From: Peronospora farinosa
Taxonomy: Eukaryota; Oomycota; Peronosporomycetes; Peronosporales; Peronosporaceae
Reading direction: 5' to 3'
Length of the DNA: 64,000 nucleotides
Assembly: GCA_947646735.1 (NCBI GenBank)
Contig: CANTFK010000173.1
Coordinates: 124,001-188,000, forward strand
Part shown: one piece after another, positions 10,331 through 19,507 of the stretch
How positions within the stretch are numbered: the first letter of the stretch is position 1
How the letters are laid out: each line of letters starts with the position of its first letter
Translations under genes and position numbers: made by a program
Notes under the pieces: generated by a model
Databases searched by the model: none
The model's input: only the letters and a program-made list of their open reading frames with translations
Told to the model about the DNA's origin: nothing

Positions 10331-13201
10331 TGTGGTGGAGTGGGATTTGCAAAATTGCTGATGCGATTCCAACTCTCTACTTGCGCCCGGACGACCGACT
10401 AACGGAGGGGGTACCCCGATTCCGTGTATAAAGCCTTCCTCACCTTGTGTACCCGTCTGTAGGGCGGGTTGCTCTCTTCTCGGTGGACTTGAGTCGATGT
10501 TGATCCTAATTGGGTTAGGAATAGGGGATTTGGTTATCTTGTGGAAATCTTCACAAGATAAACCGAGTACTATATGTGATTTTCCCAATTGATCACTGTT
10601 ATCCAATAAAACGAAGCTGGAATCTTCTGACCACTTGAGCAGAACCTTCTGACCACTTGATCCGTCCTGCACTTGCTTCGCCTTGCCCTACGTGTTTTAT
10701 CTGCGTCCGATCGCAGTTGAGTTGTGTTGAGAGTTCTTGCAGTCCCTGGCCAAACAATCCAAGGATATGACTTGCGTAGTGTGTAGGCTTCCTCGAGACA
10801 TCGGGTGGCCAAAGAATCCAGCCCGGAAGAGAAGTCGACACGTGTATTAGAAGTAAAATTGAACTCTGTTTAGTGTTAACCAATCAAAACTCGAAACCTA
10901 CAATTCTGCCTATCTGTATTCCAGGATCTATCACCACATGTCACCCTTTCAGAAAAAAATCAGATCTCGACATGTGGTCCACCCCAAATGCCTTTGCCAT
11001 CCCGATCCATCGGCGATCTTGCCTTATCCTTGGATCGCGATCCGAATCAGATCGCGTATCAGCTCAGGATCGCGGTCAATCCATAATGCGTAATCTTTGT
11101 GAGTTGGATCGCGATCTAGGTCGGATCGTGGATTTACGTTGGATCGCGATTCTGAGTCGGATCGCGCTATACCTTGGATCGCGGTTCTGAGTCGGATTGC
11201 GGTTCTGATTCGGATCGCGATCTGCCTTGGATCGCGCTCAGCCTTGGATCGCGGTTCTGATTCGGATCGCGGTTCTCAGCCGGATCGCGGTTCTGAGCCG
11301 GATCGCGGTTCTGAGTCGGATCGCGGTTCTGAGTCGGATCGCGCTCAGTCTTGGATCGCGGTTTTGAGTCGGATCGCGGTTCTGATTCGGATCGCGGTTC
11401 TGATTCGGATCGCGGTTCTGAGCCGGATCGCGGTTTTGAGACAGATCGCGGTTATGAGTCGGATCGCGGTTCTGATTCGGATCGCGATCTGCCTTGGATC
11501 GCGCTCAGCCTTGGATCGCGGTTCTGATTCGGATCGCGGTTCTGAGCCGGATCGCGGTTCTGAGCCGGATCGCGGTTCTGAGTCGGATCGCGGTTTATCT
11601 TGGATCGCGCTCAGTCTTGGATCGCGGTTTTGAGTCGGATCGCGTTTCTGATTCGGATCGCGGTTCTGATTCGGATCGCGGTTCTGAGCCGGATCGCGGT
11701 TATGAGTCGGATAGCGGTTCTGAGCCGGATCGCGGTTCTGAGTCGGATCGCGGTTCTGAGTCGGATCGCGGTTCTGAGTCGGATCGCGGTTCTGAGTCGG
11801 ATCGCGGTCTACCTTGGATCGTGGTCAACCTTGGATCGCATTCAGCCTTGGATCGCGGTCCTGATTCGGATCGCGGTTCTGAGTCGGATCGCGCTCAGCC
11901 TTGGATCGCGGTTCTGATTCGGATCGCGGTTCTGAGTCGGATCGCGGTTCTGAGTCGGATCGCGGTTTACCTTGGATCGCGCTCAGTTTTGGATCGCGCT
12001 CAGTCTTGAATCGCGGTTCTGAGTCGGATCGCGGTTCTGAGTCGGATCGCGGTTCTGAGTCGGATCGCGGTTCTGATTCGGATCGCGGTTCTGAGCCGGA
12101 TCGCGGTTTTGAGTCAGATCGCGGTTCTGAGTCGGATCGCGGTTCTGATTCGGATCGCGGTTCTGAGTCGGATCGCGGTTTACCTTGGATCGCGCTCAGT
12201 TTTGGATCGCGCTCAGTCTTGAATCGCGGTTCTGAGTCGCATCGCGGTTCTGAGTCAGATCGCGGTTCTGAGTCGGATTGCGGTTCTGATTCGGATCGCA
12301 TTCAGCCTTGGATCGCGGTCCTGATTCGGATCGCGGTTTTGAGTCGGATCGCGCTCAGCCTTGGATCGCGGTTCTGATTCGGATCGCGATCTGCCTTGGA
12401 TCGCGTTCAGCCTTATATCGCGGTTCTGATTCGGATCGCGATCTGCCTTGGGTCGCGTTCAGCCTTGGATCGCGGTTCTGAGCCGGATCGCGGTTCTGAA
12501 TCGGATCGCGGTTCTGAGTCGGATCGCGGTTTACCTTGGATCGCGCTTAGTCTTGGATCGCGCTCAGTCTTGAATCGCGGTTCTGAGTCGGATCGCGGTT
12601 CTGAGTCGGATCGCGGTTCTGAGTCGGATTGCGGTTTTGAGTCTGATCGCGGTTTACATTGGATCGCGCTCAGTCTTGAATCGCGGTCAATCTTGAATCG
12701 CGGTCCTGAGTCGGATCGCGGTTCTGAGTCGGATCGCGGTTCTGAGTCGGATCGCGGTTTACCTTGGATCGCGATCTACCTTGGATCGCGGTCCTGATTC
12801 GGATCGCGGTTCTGAGTCGGATCGCGGTTTACCTTGGATCGCGCTCAGTCTTGGATCGCGCTCAATCTTGAATCGCGGTCCTGAGTCGGATCGCGGTTCT
12901 GAGTCTAATCGCGGTTCTGAGTCGGATCGCGGTTTACCTTGGATCGCGATCTAACTTGGATCGCGGTTCTGATTCGGATTGCGTTTCTGAGTCGGATCGT
13001 GCTCAGCCCTGGATCGCGGTTCTGATTCGGATTGCGTTTCTGAGTCGGATCGCGCTCAGCCTTGGATCGCGGTTCTGAGCCGGATCGCGGTCTACCTTGG
13101 ATCGTGGTTTACCTTGGATCGCGATCGATCCTGAGTGTGTGGTCCACATAACTTGGATCGCGATCTCCACCTCACGAAATTTGTTTATCCGCTCTTCCAC
13201 A
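10331..13201 (-). repeat. 5' LTR of element A
   Basis: It runs from TGTGGAAGAG at 13201 (minus) to the complement of TGTGGTGGAG at 10331, the same termini as B. A second, shorter copy lies at 57502-59383 in the other orientation; the two match in the first 40 bp, in a block around 10900-10990, and in the last 150 bp. Most of the 2871 bp is minisatellite, so the LTR is about twice the length of that copy once its own insertion is removed. Confidence 0.85.
11024..13135 (-). repeat. Large minisatellite in the U3 side of the element A LTR
   Basis: About 2.1 kb of 17-18-bp units, mostly GGATCGCGGTTCTGAGTC with variants such as GGATCGCGCTCAGCCTT and GGATCGCGGTTTACCTT; roughly 110-120 units by length. 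Variants recur in higher-order blocks: a pattern of CTCAGYCTT units followed by GTTCTGATTC units reappears several times. The array is open in several frames on both strands and gives SDRGSE-type ORFs, which are by-products. Confidence 0.9.
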
Positions 13202-13754
13202 TAGTTATAGATGGTATGTCTAAGAGTACCATCTTTTCGTCTATGGACCTGATGGATGGTTTCTATCAGATCCTAATGCGTGAACGGGACATTCCGTACA
13301 CAGCAGTGAGCACTCCCAGTGGTATGCTCTGGAAATGGTTGGTGATGCCGCAAGGGCTTAGTAATGCACCAGCCACATTCAATAGATGTGTTTCACATAT
13401 ATTGAGACCGGTGCGCGAATTCGCACCGTTTAACTTCGATGATTTGTTCGTCCATAGCCCGGCTATGGACGGGAAAAAGACGTGGAAGTCCATAGACTCC
13501 ACGTCCGTAAGGTTCTTACACTTATGCGCGAGCATAAGTTGTACGCCAACCTCAAGAAGTGTATATTCGCAGCTAGCAAAATACCACTTCTTGGGTGCAT
13601 CGTCGGAAAGAACGGCGTACGCCCTGATCCAGAAAAGATCAAGGCGATCACCGACTGGCCAGTGCCAGTCGATGTCAAGGGACTAAGGAAGTTCCTTATG
13701 CTAGCGGCGTACTTGCACAAGTACTCGCGCACTCGTGCAATTACGCCGAAATGA
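13202..13754 (+). pseudogene. Element C reverse transcriptase, 3' two thirds
   Basis: The frame opens at GMSKSTIFSSMDLMDGFYQ, with the palm Asp in MDLMDGF, continues through the FGLSNAP-equivalent QGLSNAPATF, and reaches the catalytic site, which reads NFDD instead of YFDD. A frameshift near 13480 follows, and the thumb and connection resume in another frame (CIVGKNGVRPDPEKIKAI, AYLHKYS) to 13754. The Tyr to Asn change in the YxDD box and the frameshift indicate an inactive enzyme. Confidence 0.85.
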
Positions 13755-14212
13755 CAGTACATCTTTCTTGTTTACTCAAGAAAAATTTAAAGTGGAATTG
13801 GAACGCTGACTGTCAGCGTTCCTTTGAACGTATCAAGCAAAGCTTGATGCAATCGACAGTATTGGCGATTGCCGATCAAGACAGACCATTTCATATGGTC
13901 TGTGACGCCAGTGATTTTGCAATCGGCTGCGCACTGATGCAATATGATGCAGACGACGCAGAGCGTGTCGTCTGTTATCAATCGCGTCAGCTGCAACCGG
14001 CCGAGCGCAATTACCCGGTGCATGACAAGAAGCTCCTTGCCATGAAGTATGCACTGGCTAAGTTTCGCGTCTATCTCTTAGGAGATAGACCGTTCATAGT
14101 GTATACAGATCATGCGTCACTACGCACGGCTGCAAACAGTCCACAGCTCTCGAAACGAATGGCGAAATGGTTGTCGCTCTTCGCGGAGTACAACTTCTCC
14201 GTGGAGTATTAA
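13751..14212 (+). pseudogene. Element C RNase H
   Basis: A single Ty3/Gypsy-type RNase H with all expected acidic motifs: VCDASDFAIG, a central KKLLAMKYAL where the family has DKELLAMKYAL (a Glu changed to Lys), and YTDHASLRT. It ends at an in-frame TAA at 14210 inside SVEY, where relatives read EYKPGK. The following 110 bp to the integrase continue in degraded form. Confidence 0.85.
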
Positions 14213-14326
14213 CCGGGACGACTTAACGTCGTCGTCGATGCTCATTTACGTCGGCCTGACCTAGAGCCGACTGCGCAATCCGACAGTGATGTAAACACCT
14301 CTGTCGCCACGCTGAGTACCAGCGTC

Positions 14327-14688
14327 TTGTCGTCGATTTTACTCGACGACATTAGAATGGCATGCGCACAAGATAATGATCTTGTACGCCTGATGGAGTA
14401 CCTCAAGGACCCATCTGAGCAAGCTAAGAAGCGCTTGCCTGCCATGTATCGATCTTCTCTAGATCGATACACCCAGCGGAACGGCTTACTGTACTACACA
14501 GCCGTCAACAACGACACGCCTCGTGTCGTTGTACGACCACAACATAATCTCAGGTTACGGATCATGTTTGAATGTCACGATGAACCAATAAGTGGGCATC
14601 GCGGCCGTGAGAAGACTTACCACACGGTCAGTCGCGACTTATATTGGTTACACCAGTATAAGTTCGTGCGCAAGTACGTGCGTGCTTG
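14327..14688 (+). pseudogene. Element C integrase N-terminal part
   Basis: It carries the linker and the start of the zinc finger (ECHDEPISGHRGREKTY gives both His), and ends at the first Cys of the finger, where element B is inserted. The second Cys and the catalytic core lie at 27962 onward, in frame after removal of B and one CTTG. Confidence 0.88.
14685..14688. repeat. Target-site duplication CTTG, left copy (element B)
   Basis: CTTG flanks the 3' LTR of B here and the 5' LTR at 27958-27961. Removing B plus one copy restores the integrase frame of C across the zinc-finger cysteines. Confidence 0.92.
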
Positions 14689-16110
14689 TGTGGTGGAGTG
14701 GATTCTCAAACAACGTAGGAGATCCACAAACACACACAGCGCCGGACTGCCGACTTACGGAGGGGGTACCCCGATACCGTGTCTTGTTGGCCTTGGGTCT
14801 CACCTTGTGTACCCGTCGGCTTGGCTGGTGTTGCTCCTCGGTTGACGTAGAAGACTTAAACTTGGTCTTTGTATAAGACTTGGACTTGGTGGTCCCCGAG
14901 TGGATATACTTCACTTGGGACCGGGTTTCTTGGGCTCAATTGACTTAGTCGAGAGCGATGCACCTGGTACTATGTACCCCTTTGGTGGCTGACTGTTCTT
15001 GGTCCTTGGACCCCTTTGTGTTCTTCCCCGTAGGGAAACCGCTTCCTGTAGCGGGTCGTAGAGTCTTGACACTTACTTGACACCTCAGGCCAACTATCCT
15101 GAGGGTCAACTTGCGTTGCTTGAGCCGTCTAACACCTGCTGGACGTCGGGGGGCCAAAGGGTATCCCACCCGGAAGAGGTGTAGCGACGGAGAAGCTTAG
15201 GAGGGGCGCTTAAAGCTACCACGTATAATGCAAATTCGAGTGTGTTTATTTACCTTATTCTCTGTATGCTTTTCTTGCCTAACCCTAACCCTTTGATCTG
15301 GAAAGTGCCACTTGGAGGAAGGACTGGCTCCTTTAGTACCCTGTACTTTCTGTAATCTTCGATATTCTGTGTACCGGTTCTGCACCCTCGGACATTGGGC
15401 CCTGGTCCCCCTGGGCCTCGGTACCTCTGGGCCTCGGTACCCTGGGCCCTGGGCCCTGGCACCCTTAGGCCCCGGTACCCCAGGGCCCCGGTACCCCGGT
15501 ACCCCGGCACCCTTAGGCCCCGGTACCCCTGGGCCCCGGTACCCTGGTACCCTTAGGCCCCGGTACCCTGGTACCCTTAGGCCCCGGTACCCCGGTACCC
15601 TGGTACCCTTGGGCCCCTGGGCCCCGGTACCCTGGTACCCTTAGGCCCCTGGGCCCCGGTACCCTGGTACCCTTAGGCCCCTGGGCCCCGGTACCCTGGT
15701 ACCCTTAGGCACCTGGGCCCCGGTATCCTGGTACTCTTAGGCCCCTGGGCCGCGGCACCATGGCACCCCTGGGCTCCGGTACCCTGGCACCCCTAGGCCC
15801 CTGGGCCCTAGTATCCTGGTACCCCTGGGCCCCTGTTACCTGGGGTCCTCATGTTGCTACCCCCCCCCCTGGGTCAACCTGTTGCCTGGGGTCCACCGGT
15901 CACCTGGGGTCAACTTAAGCTGTCCTAGCAGCACTGGTCCTTTGGTCTGTAGTGTAGGGCATCCTAGTATCTTCTCCGAACTCGGGACCTTGGACCAGTT
16001 CGGGACCCTGGTCACTCCCTGTCACTCATTCAAGAGAGTGACCGAGATCTTTCCCGCCAGTTATTATAATAACTGCGAAGGGCCCCCCATTCCTCTTGCA
16101 CTTCTCCACA
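14689..16110 (-). repeat. 3' LTR of element B
   Basis: On plus it begins TGTGGTGGAG and ends CTTCTCCACA, giving the usual TG...CA ends. It differs from the 5' copy mainly in the number of GC-rich minisatellite units and in a short C-run region near 15861. A short purine run (GCAGGGGACAG, read on minus from 16111) lies next to it and may be the polypurine tract. Confidence 0.93.
15390..15850 (-). repeat. GC-rich minisatellite in the 3' LTR of B
   Basis: Units of about 25-40 bp built from CCTTAGGCCCC, CTGGGCCCCGG and TACCCTGGTACC words. The 5' LTR has a shorter version at 27305-27635. This is the main length difference between the LTRs. Confidence 0.88.
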
Positions 16111-16247
16111 GCTGTCCCCTGCGCGCTGGTCTTCCGAACTGCGGCAAGACCCCGTGCATCCTTGTCCCGTCTCCTTAACAGATAAGTAGGTGTCCATGTG
16201 CTTGACGATATTTCGTATTCACCAACTCACCCACCCTTTATTTACCA

Positions 16248-18527
16248 GTGGCCTCTTCCAGTTCTTTCTCCGACGAACCCCCAGCACCTGGCCGTTTGTC
16301 TACCCCTCCACTGCCTGGACCTGACCCTGCCTTGTTCATTCCGACTGTCGACCTTGTCGGAGAGCCCCCCGATTATGCGAGTGTTCCCCGAGCGTGGGAA
16401 GCGATCCAGCTGGCGATGGAACGAGCCCAGGTTATGGAGACCCTTGCTGACAATCATAGGGCCCTCCAGCAGGCCTATCAGGCTGAGCATCGCCGGGCCC
16501 AAGACTTGCAGAGTCGCATGGACGAGGTCATTCGATTTGGGAAAGTTGATCTTCCCCGGATCGAGGCTCGAATTCGGAAGCTCGTCCGCGATCATGAAAC
16601 CGACCAGCTAACCATTGCGGAATACCGAGATGCGCTTGCCACCCGGAAGGATTATCGGCTGGAAGTTGAAGCGTCTCGGTCCAAGATTCGGTACTGGAGG
16701 GGCCAGTATGAGGCCACGGTGACGAGCTTCACACTCCAGATAGAAGAGCTGGAGGCCAAGTTGGATACCACCACGGCCGATCTTCGGTCCACTGTATCTC
16801 AAGTGTCACTACTTCGAGATGAGCTGGCCCGCTCTAAATCTCTCGTGAAGCAAGTCGCCTGCCAACGGGACCAACTCCAGAAACAGCTGGCCGTAGCTCG
16901 GAGCGCCTCGGATAGATCTGCCTTGCCTAAGACTAAGGTCCCAGGACCTTCCAGGGCTAAAAGATCTCGGTCTCCTGCTGCCGAAGTTCCAGCCCCTTCC
17001 TCATCGAAGAAGCGTCGGACCACCCGTGCCCCAAGTTCCCCTGAAGACGAGTCCAGTAGCAGCGATGAGTCTCTGCTAGCGGCGATGGCTCGGTCACGTG
17101 CCTCTCGTCGTCGTGGTAGCCCGGTGACTTCCGCAGGGAAACCCGCTCCAGAGGTGGTGGACTTATCTCGTAAAACGACATCCGGCCCTTCTTCGACGTC
17201 CGTGGGATCTACTGGGACATCCAAGTCCGGTCCTCTCCCAACATCAACGGAGTCCAAACCGGCGGGGTCCACTGGGAAACCAACGTCTAAGTCTCTTCCA
17301 AAACCGGCGGGGTCCACTGGGAAACCAACGAAACCGGCGGGGTCCACCGGGAAACCAACGTCCAAGTCTCTTCCGAAACCAGCGGGGTCCACTGGGAAAC
17401 CGACGAAACCGGCGGGGTCCACTGGGAAACCAACGTCCAAGTCTTTTCCAAAACCGGCGGGGTCCACTGGGAAACCAACGAAACCAGCGGGGTCCACTAG
17501 GAAACCAACGAAACCGGCGGGGTCCACTGGGAAACCAACGTCCAAGTCTCTTCCAAAACCGGCGGGGTCCACTGGGAAACCCATGGCCAAGCCTCCTCCC
17601 GAAGTACAGACGTCACCTGCTGCTTCTGCCAGCTCGGAAAAAACGCCCACGCCTCCTTCCGACCTGTTCATCCAGCTTTTCGGTCCTTCTGAATCCGATA
17701 CTGAGAGTCTCGACTCTGATGATCAAGGGGTGCCAGCATCCAAAGGTCCCGCTGGTTCCAACGCCTGGTGCCCATCCATTCCGGGATATGCCCAGCCAAG
17801 TTTGTTCAAGACCGAAGACGTTGCCCCATGGCCCGTCTCTATGGTGGGCCCCCTTGCGATCTCGCAATTGAGCGTGAAAGACCTGTGGTCCCGCATAACC
17901 CTTCCAGCTTCGTGGATGGGTCCGGGCCCCCCTTTAGACAAGAGATCCAAGGACCGCCTGGGCGAGACTAATAGTCTCGTAACGGAGTCTCAGCTCCGAC
18001 TGTTGATGAACTCGCGCCCATGGGAGCAGCAGACGAAGTCCGAGTATCCTCTCTCGTTCCCCGTAAACGGCTGGTTTGTTGGACTGGTGGAGCTCCACGA
18101 TGCCTACGTAGACGCATCGCGCCAGAGTTTGTGGGAGGACCGGCACCGTCTTCATTTCTCCATAGCTCTTCGTTCCGGCAGTGCGTACATCTCCCGCATT
18201 TACAACGCCCGGAAAAAACGACGGGCCAAGGCGACACAGGCTTGGATGGGAGTGCTGAAGAAGGTCCTGCAGGGGATGGTAGCAGGTCACTGTGACTTGG
18301 ACATCCTGCTGGACCCCTTCTTCCAGCCCGTTACCCCCACGCGTCAGCTGTCTTACTGGACCCCAAGGGTCAACCAGGAGAGCTCTCAACCGGGGCTTAT
18401 GGCGGCGTTGCAGGTGGTGGATGATGTCGAACCGTGGCGCATCTTTTACCACAAGAACATCCACGAGCATCCTGCTTTCGGGATTCCCCGTCTCCATGGC
18501 AAGTTTTCTCCATCCGACACCGCCTGA
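16248..18527 (+). CDS. Opposite-strand ORF of element B: coiled-coil, repeat and conserved C-terminal domain
   Basis: A 759-codon intact frame that starts 137 bp from the 3' LTR and runs against pol, ending 263 bp from the chromodomain stop. Residues about 45-220 are Glu/Arg/Leu-rich and look like a long coiled coil. About 235-260 are basic (KRSRSP, SSKKRRTTR) and may be a nuclear signal. About 338-444 are a tandem repeat (KPAGSTGKPTK). About 575-700 form a compact domain with GWF, LWEDRH, RKKRR and GHCDLDILLDPFF, also present in element A (316-669). I recognise no known family. Antisense ORFs at this place are known in some plant Ty3/Gypsy elements (Grande, RIRE2). Transcription would have to start in or near the 3' LTR in the antisense sense. 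Confidence 0.75.
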   Translation: MASSSSFSDEPPAPGRLSTPPLPGPDPALFIPTVDLVGEPPDYASVPRAWEAIQLAMERAQVMETLADNHRALQQAYQAEHRRAQDLQSRMDEVIRFGKVDLPRIEARIRKLVRDHETDQLTIAEYRDALATRKDYRLEVEASRSKIRYWRGQYEATVTSFTLQIEELEAKLDTTTADLRSTVSQVSLLRDELARSKSLVKQVACQRDQLQKQLAVARSASDRSALPKTKVPGPSRAKRSRSPAAEVPAPSSSKKRRTTRAPSSPEDESSSSDESLLAAMARSRASRRRGSPVTSAGKPAPEVVDLSRKTTSGPSSTSVGSTGTSKSGPLPTSTESKPAGSTGKPTSKSLPKPAGSTGKPTKPAGSTGKPTSKSLPKPAGSTGKPTKPAGSTGKPTSKSFPKPAGSTGKPTKPAGSTRKPTKPAGSTGKPTSKSLPKPAGSTGKPMAKPPPEVQTSPAASASSEKTPTPPSDLFIQLFGPSESDTESLDSDDQGVPASKGPAGSNAWCPSIPGYAQPSLFKTEDVAPWPVSMVGPLAISQLSVKDLWSRITLPASWMGPGPPLDKRSKDRLGETNSLVTESQLRLLMNSRPWEQQTKSEYPLSFPVNGWFVGLVELHDAYVDASRQSLWEDRHRLHFSIALRSGSAYISRIYNARKKRRAKATQAWMGVLKKVLQGMVAGHCDLDILLDPFFQPVTPTRQLSYWTPRVNQESSQPGLMAALQVVDDVEPWRIFYHKNIHEHPAFGIPRLHGKFSPSDTA
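17261..17585 (+). repeat. In-frame tandem repeat in the opposite-strand ORF of B
   Basis: Units around GGGGTCCACTGGGAAACC (with AACGAAACCGGC or AACGTCCAAGTCTCTTCC spacers) repeat about ten times without a frame break, coding KPAGSTGKPT/SKSLP. Every unit contains GGTCC, the word enriched throughout B. Confidence 0.9.
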
Positions 18528-18790
18528 GGGTTATCACTAGCTTTAAGTGCATCCTTGATAAGCCGAGATAATGCCATTTCACCTCGAGATCCCTAGCACA
18601 TTCTCAATTTTCCTCTTTGGTGCCATATCTTGGGTAGGTAGTCCCTTGGTGTCCTCTACCGGTTAGCAATACTTCGCTCTTCTTGTTCTGCTGCACTTCT
18701 CGAATACATGACTTGACCAATCTCTGTGCATGCAACACATACCACCTCCTTCTTGCATCATCTTGGCCTTCCCAAGACAAACTCTCCCCT
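18528..18790. other. Convergent interval between opposite-strand ORF and pol of element B
   Basis: The two genes end tail to tail here. I see no gene, and no recognisable poly(A) signal or terminator stood out. Confidence 0.5.
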
Positions 18791-19507
18791 CTACTCCTCA
18801 TGGCTCTGCATCACCTCAAAACGGTTCCGAGTGACTTGCCTGCGTTCGTAGTCCTCAAGTAGTCCACCGCAATTGAGGTCCACCTCGTCTACCCACGACG
18901 GATCGGAGTATCCTTTCCACTGCACCAGATATTCACATTGAATACGACCATACCGAGTTTTTCTTCCCATGCGCTTGTCAAGAATCATCTCCACTTCATA
19001 CTCATTGTCTCCCAACTCCGCATCCCAGCTATCCTCTGGTAGCAGGGCTTCGTCAAAATCCACTCGATCTGTTTCGTCCACCACCAACACCGTATTCGGT
19101 CTGTCGGGATATTGCCGAACTAGCTTCAACTTCGAAAGGTGCACCAACGGGTAAATGCGGTAATCGGTCCCACTGATATCCAGGCGAGCCGCATGATCCC
19201 CCACCATCTCTCGTACTCGGAATGGGCCATGCCATAGGTGGGCCAATTTTCGGGCATAGCCTTCCTTGACCCGGTCTAAATACAACCACACCTGAGATTC
19301 TGCCTTAATCATGCTATCCGCCACATCTTCCATTGTGGATCTCGGCTCGACTTTCCATTGCCGATCGCAATAACTCGTTGACTTGTTCCCTTGCCCGGCG
19401 ATACTGCCGCTGTACGCCATATCGCCACCGGCGGGGGTCACCGTCACGCCGCCTGGTATTACCCAGCGGTATTGTGGCCTCCAACGTGCTTCGTGCGTCC
19501 CAACCAT
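18791..19507 (-). CDS. Element B integrase C-terminal domain and chromodomain
   Basis: True coding sequence probably starts near 19335, where the integrase frame breaks; the N-terminal 55 codons of this frame are a shadow of the integrase. From there it reads the integrase C-terminal part (HLWHGPFRVREMVGDHAA, the GPF motif) and a chromodomain near the end (YEVEMILDKR, LVQWKGYSDPSWVDE). A single extra G relative to element A, in CAATGGAAG at about 19328-19336, explains the shift from the upstream frame. This is one of two pol frame breaks in B. Confidence 0.88.
   Translation of the reverse strand: MVGTHEARWRPQYRWVIPGGVTVTPAGGDMAYSGSIAGQGNKSTSYCDRQWKVEPRSTMEDVADSMIKAESQVWLYLDRVKEGYARKLAHLWHGPFRVREMVGDHAARLDISGTDYRIYPLVHLSKLKLVRQYPDRPNTVLVVDETDRVDFDEALLPEDSWDAELGDNEYEVEMILDKRMGRKTRYGRIQCEYLVQWKGYSDPSWVDEVDLNCGGLLEDYERRQVTRNRFEVMQSHEE

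Larger units (their letters stand above)
1..13201 (-). mobile_element. Element A: decayed Ty3/Gypsy retrotransposon with dual RNase H and chromodomain
   Basis: Read on the minus strand, the order is 5' LTR (10331-13201), PBS, gag, protease, reverse transcriptase, RNase H, a second RNase H, integrase, chromodomain, then an opposite-strand ORF; the 3' LTR lies left of the window. Every domain matches the better-preserved element B in order and protein sequence, but many frameshifts and stops break it. It sits inside element C: immediately right of the LTR, at 13202, the C reverse transcriptase resumes, as comparison with its relative F at 63940-64000 shows. The coding DNA is strikingly rich in GATCGC words, the same word that builds its LTR minisatellite. 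It cannot make its own proteins. Confidence 0.9.
13202..14688 (+). mobile_element. Element C, left preserved part (RT, RNase H, integrase start)
   Basis: Element C is read on plus. This part starts in the middle of reverse transcriptase because element A inserted there, and stops in the integrase zinc finger because element B inserted there. The rest follows at 27958. The protein is close to element F (60364-64000) and related to D and E. The DNA is dense in short inverted repeats, for example arms at 14446-14455/14461-14470 and 14508-14517/14523-14532. Confidence 0.9.

Noticed and set aside
11139..12797. Long ORFs on both strands (up to 171 codons) coding SDRGSE-type repeats
   Set aside because: They are frames of the 17-18-bp minisatellite in the A LTR. 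A repeat unit without stops is open in several frames, and no start context or homologue supports a gene.
11024..13135. CRISPR-like array
   Set aside because: Units are contiguous without unique spacers, in a eukaryotic LTR.
15312..15644. Gly/Pro/Trp-rich ORFs in the B LTR minisatellite (also 27227-27600)
   Set aside because: They come from GC-rich tandem units without stops inside the LTR and differ between the two LTR copies by unit number.
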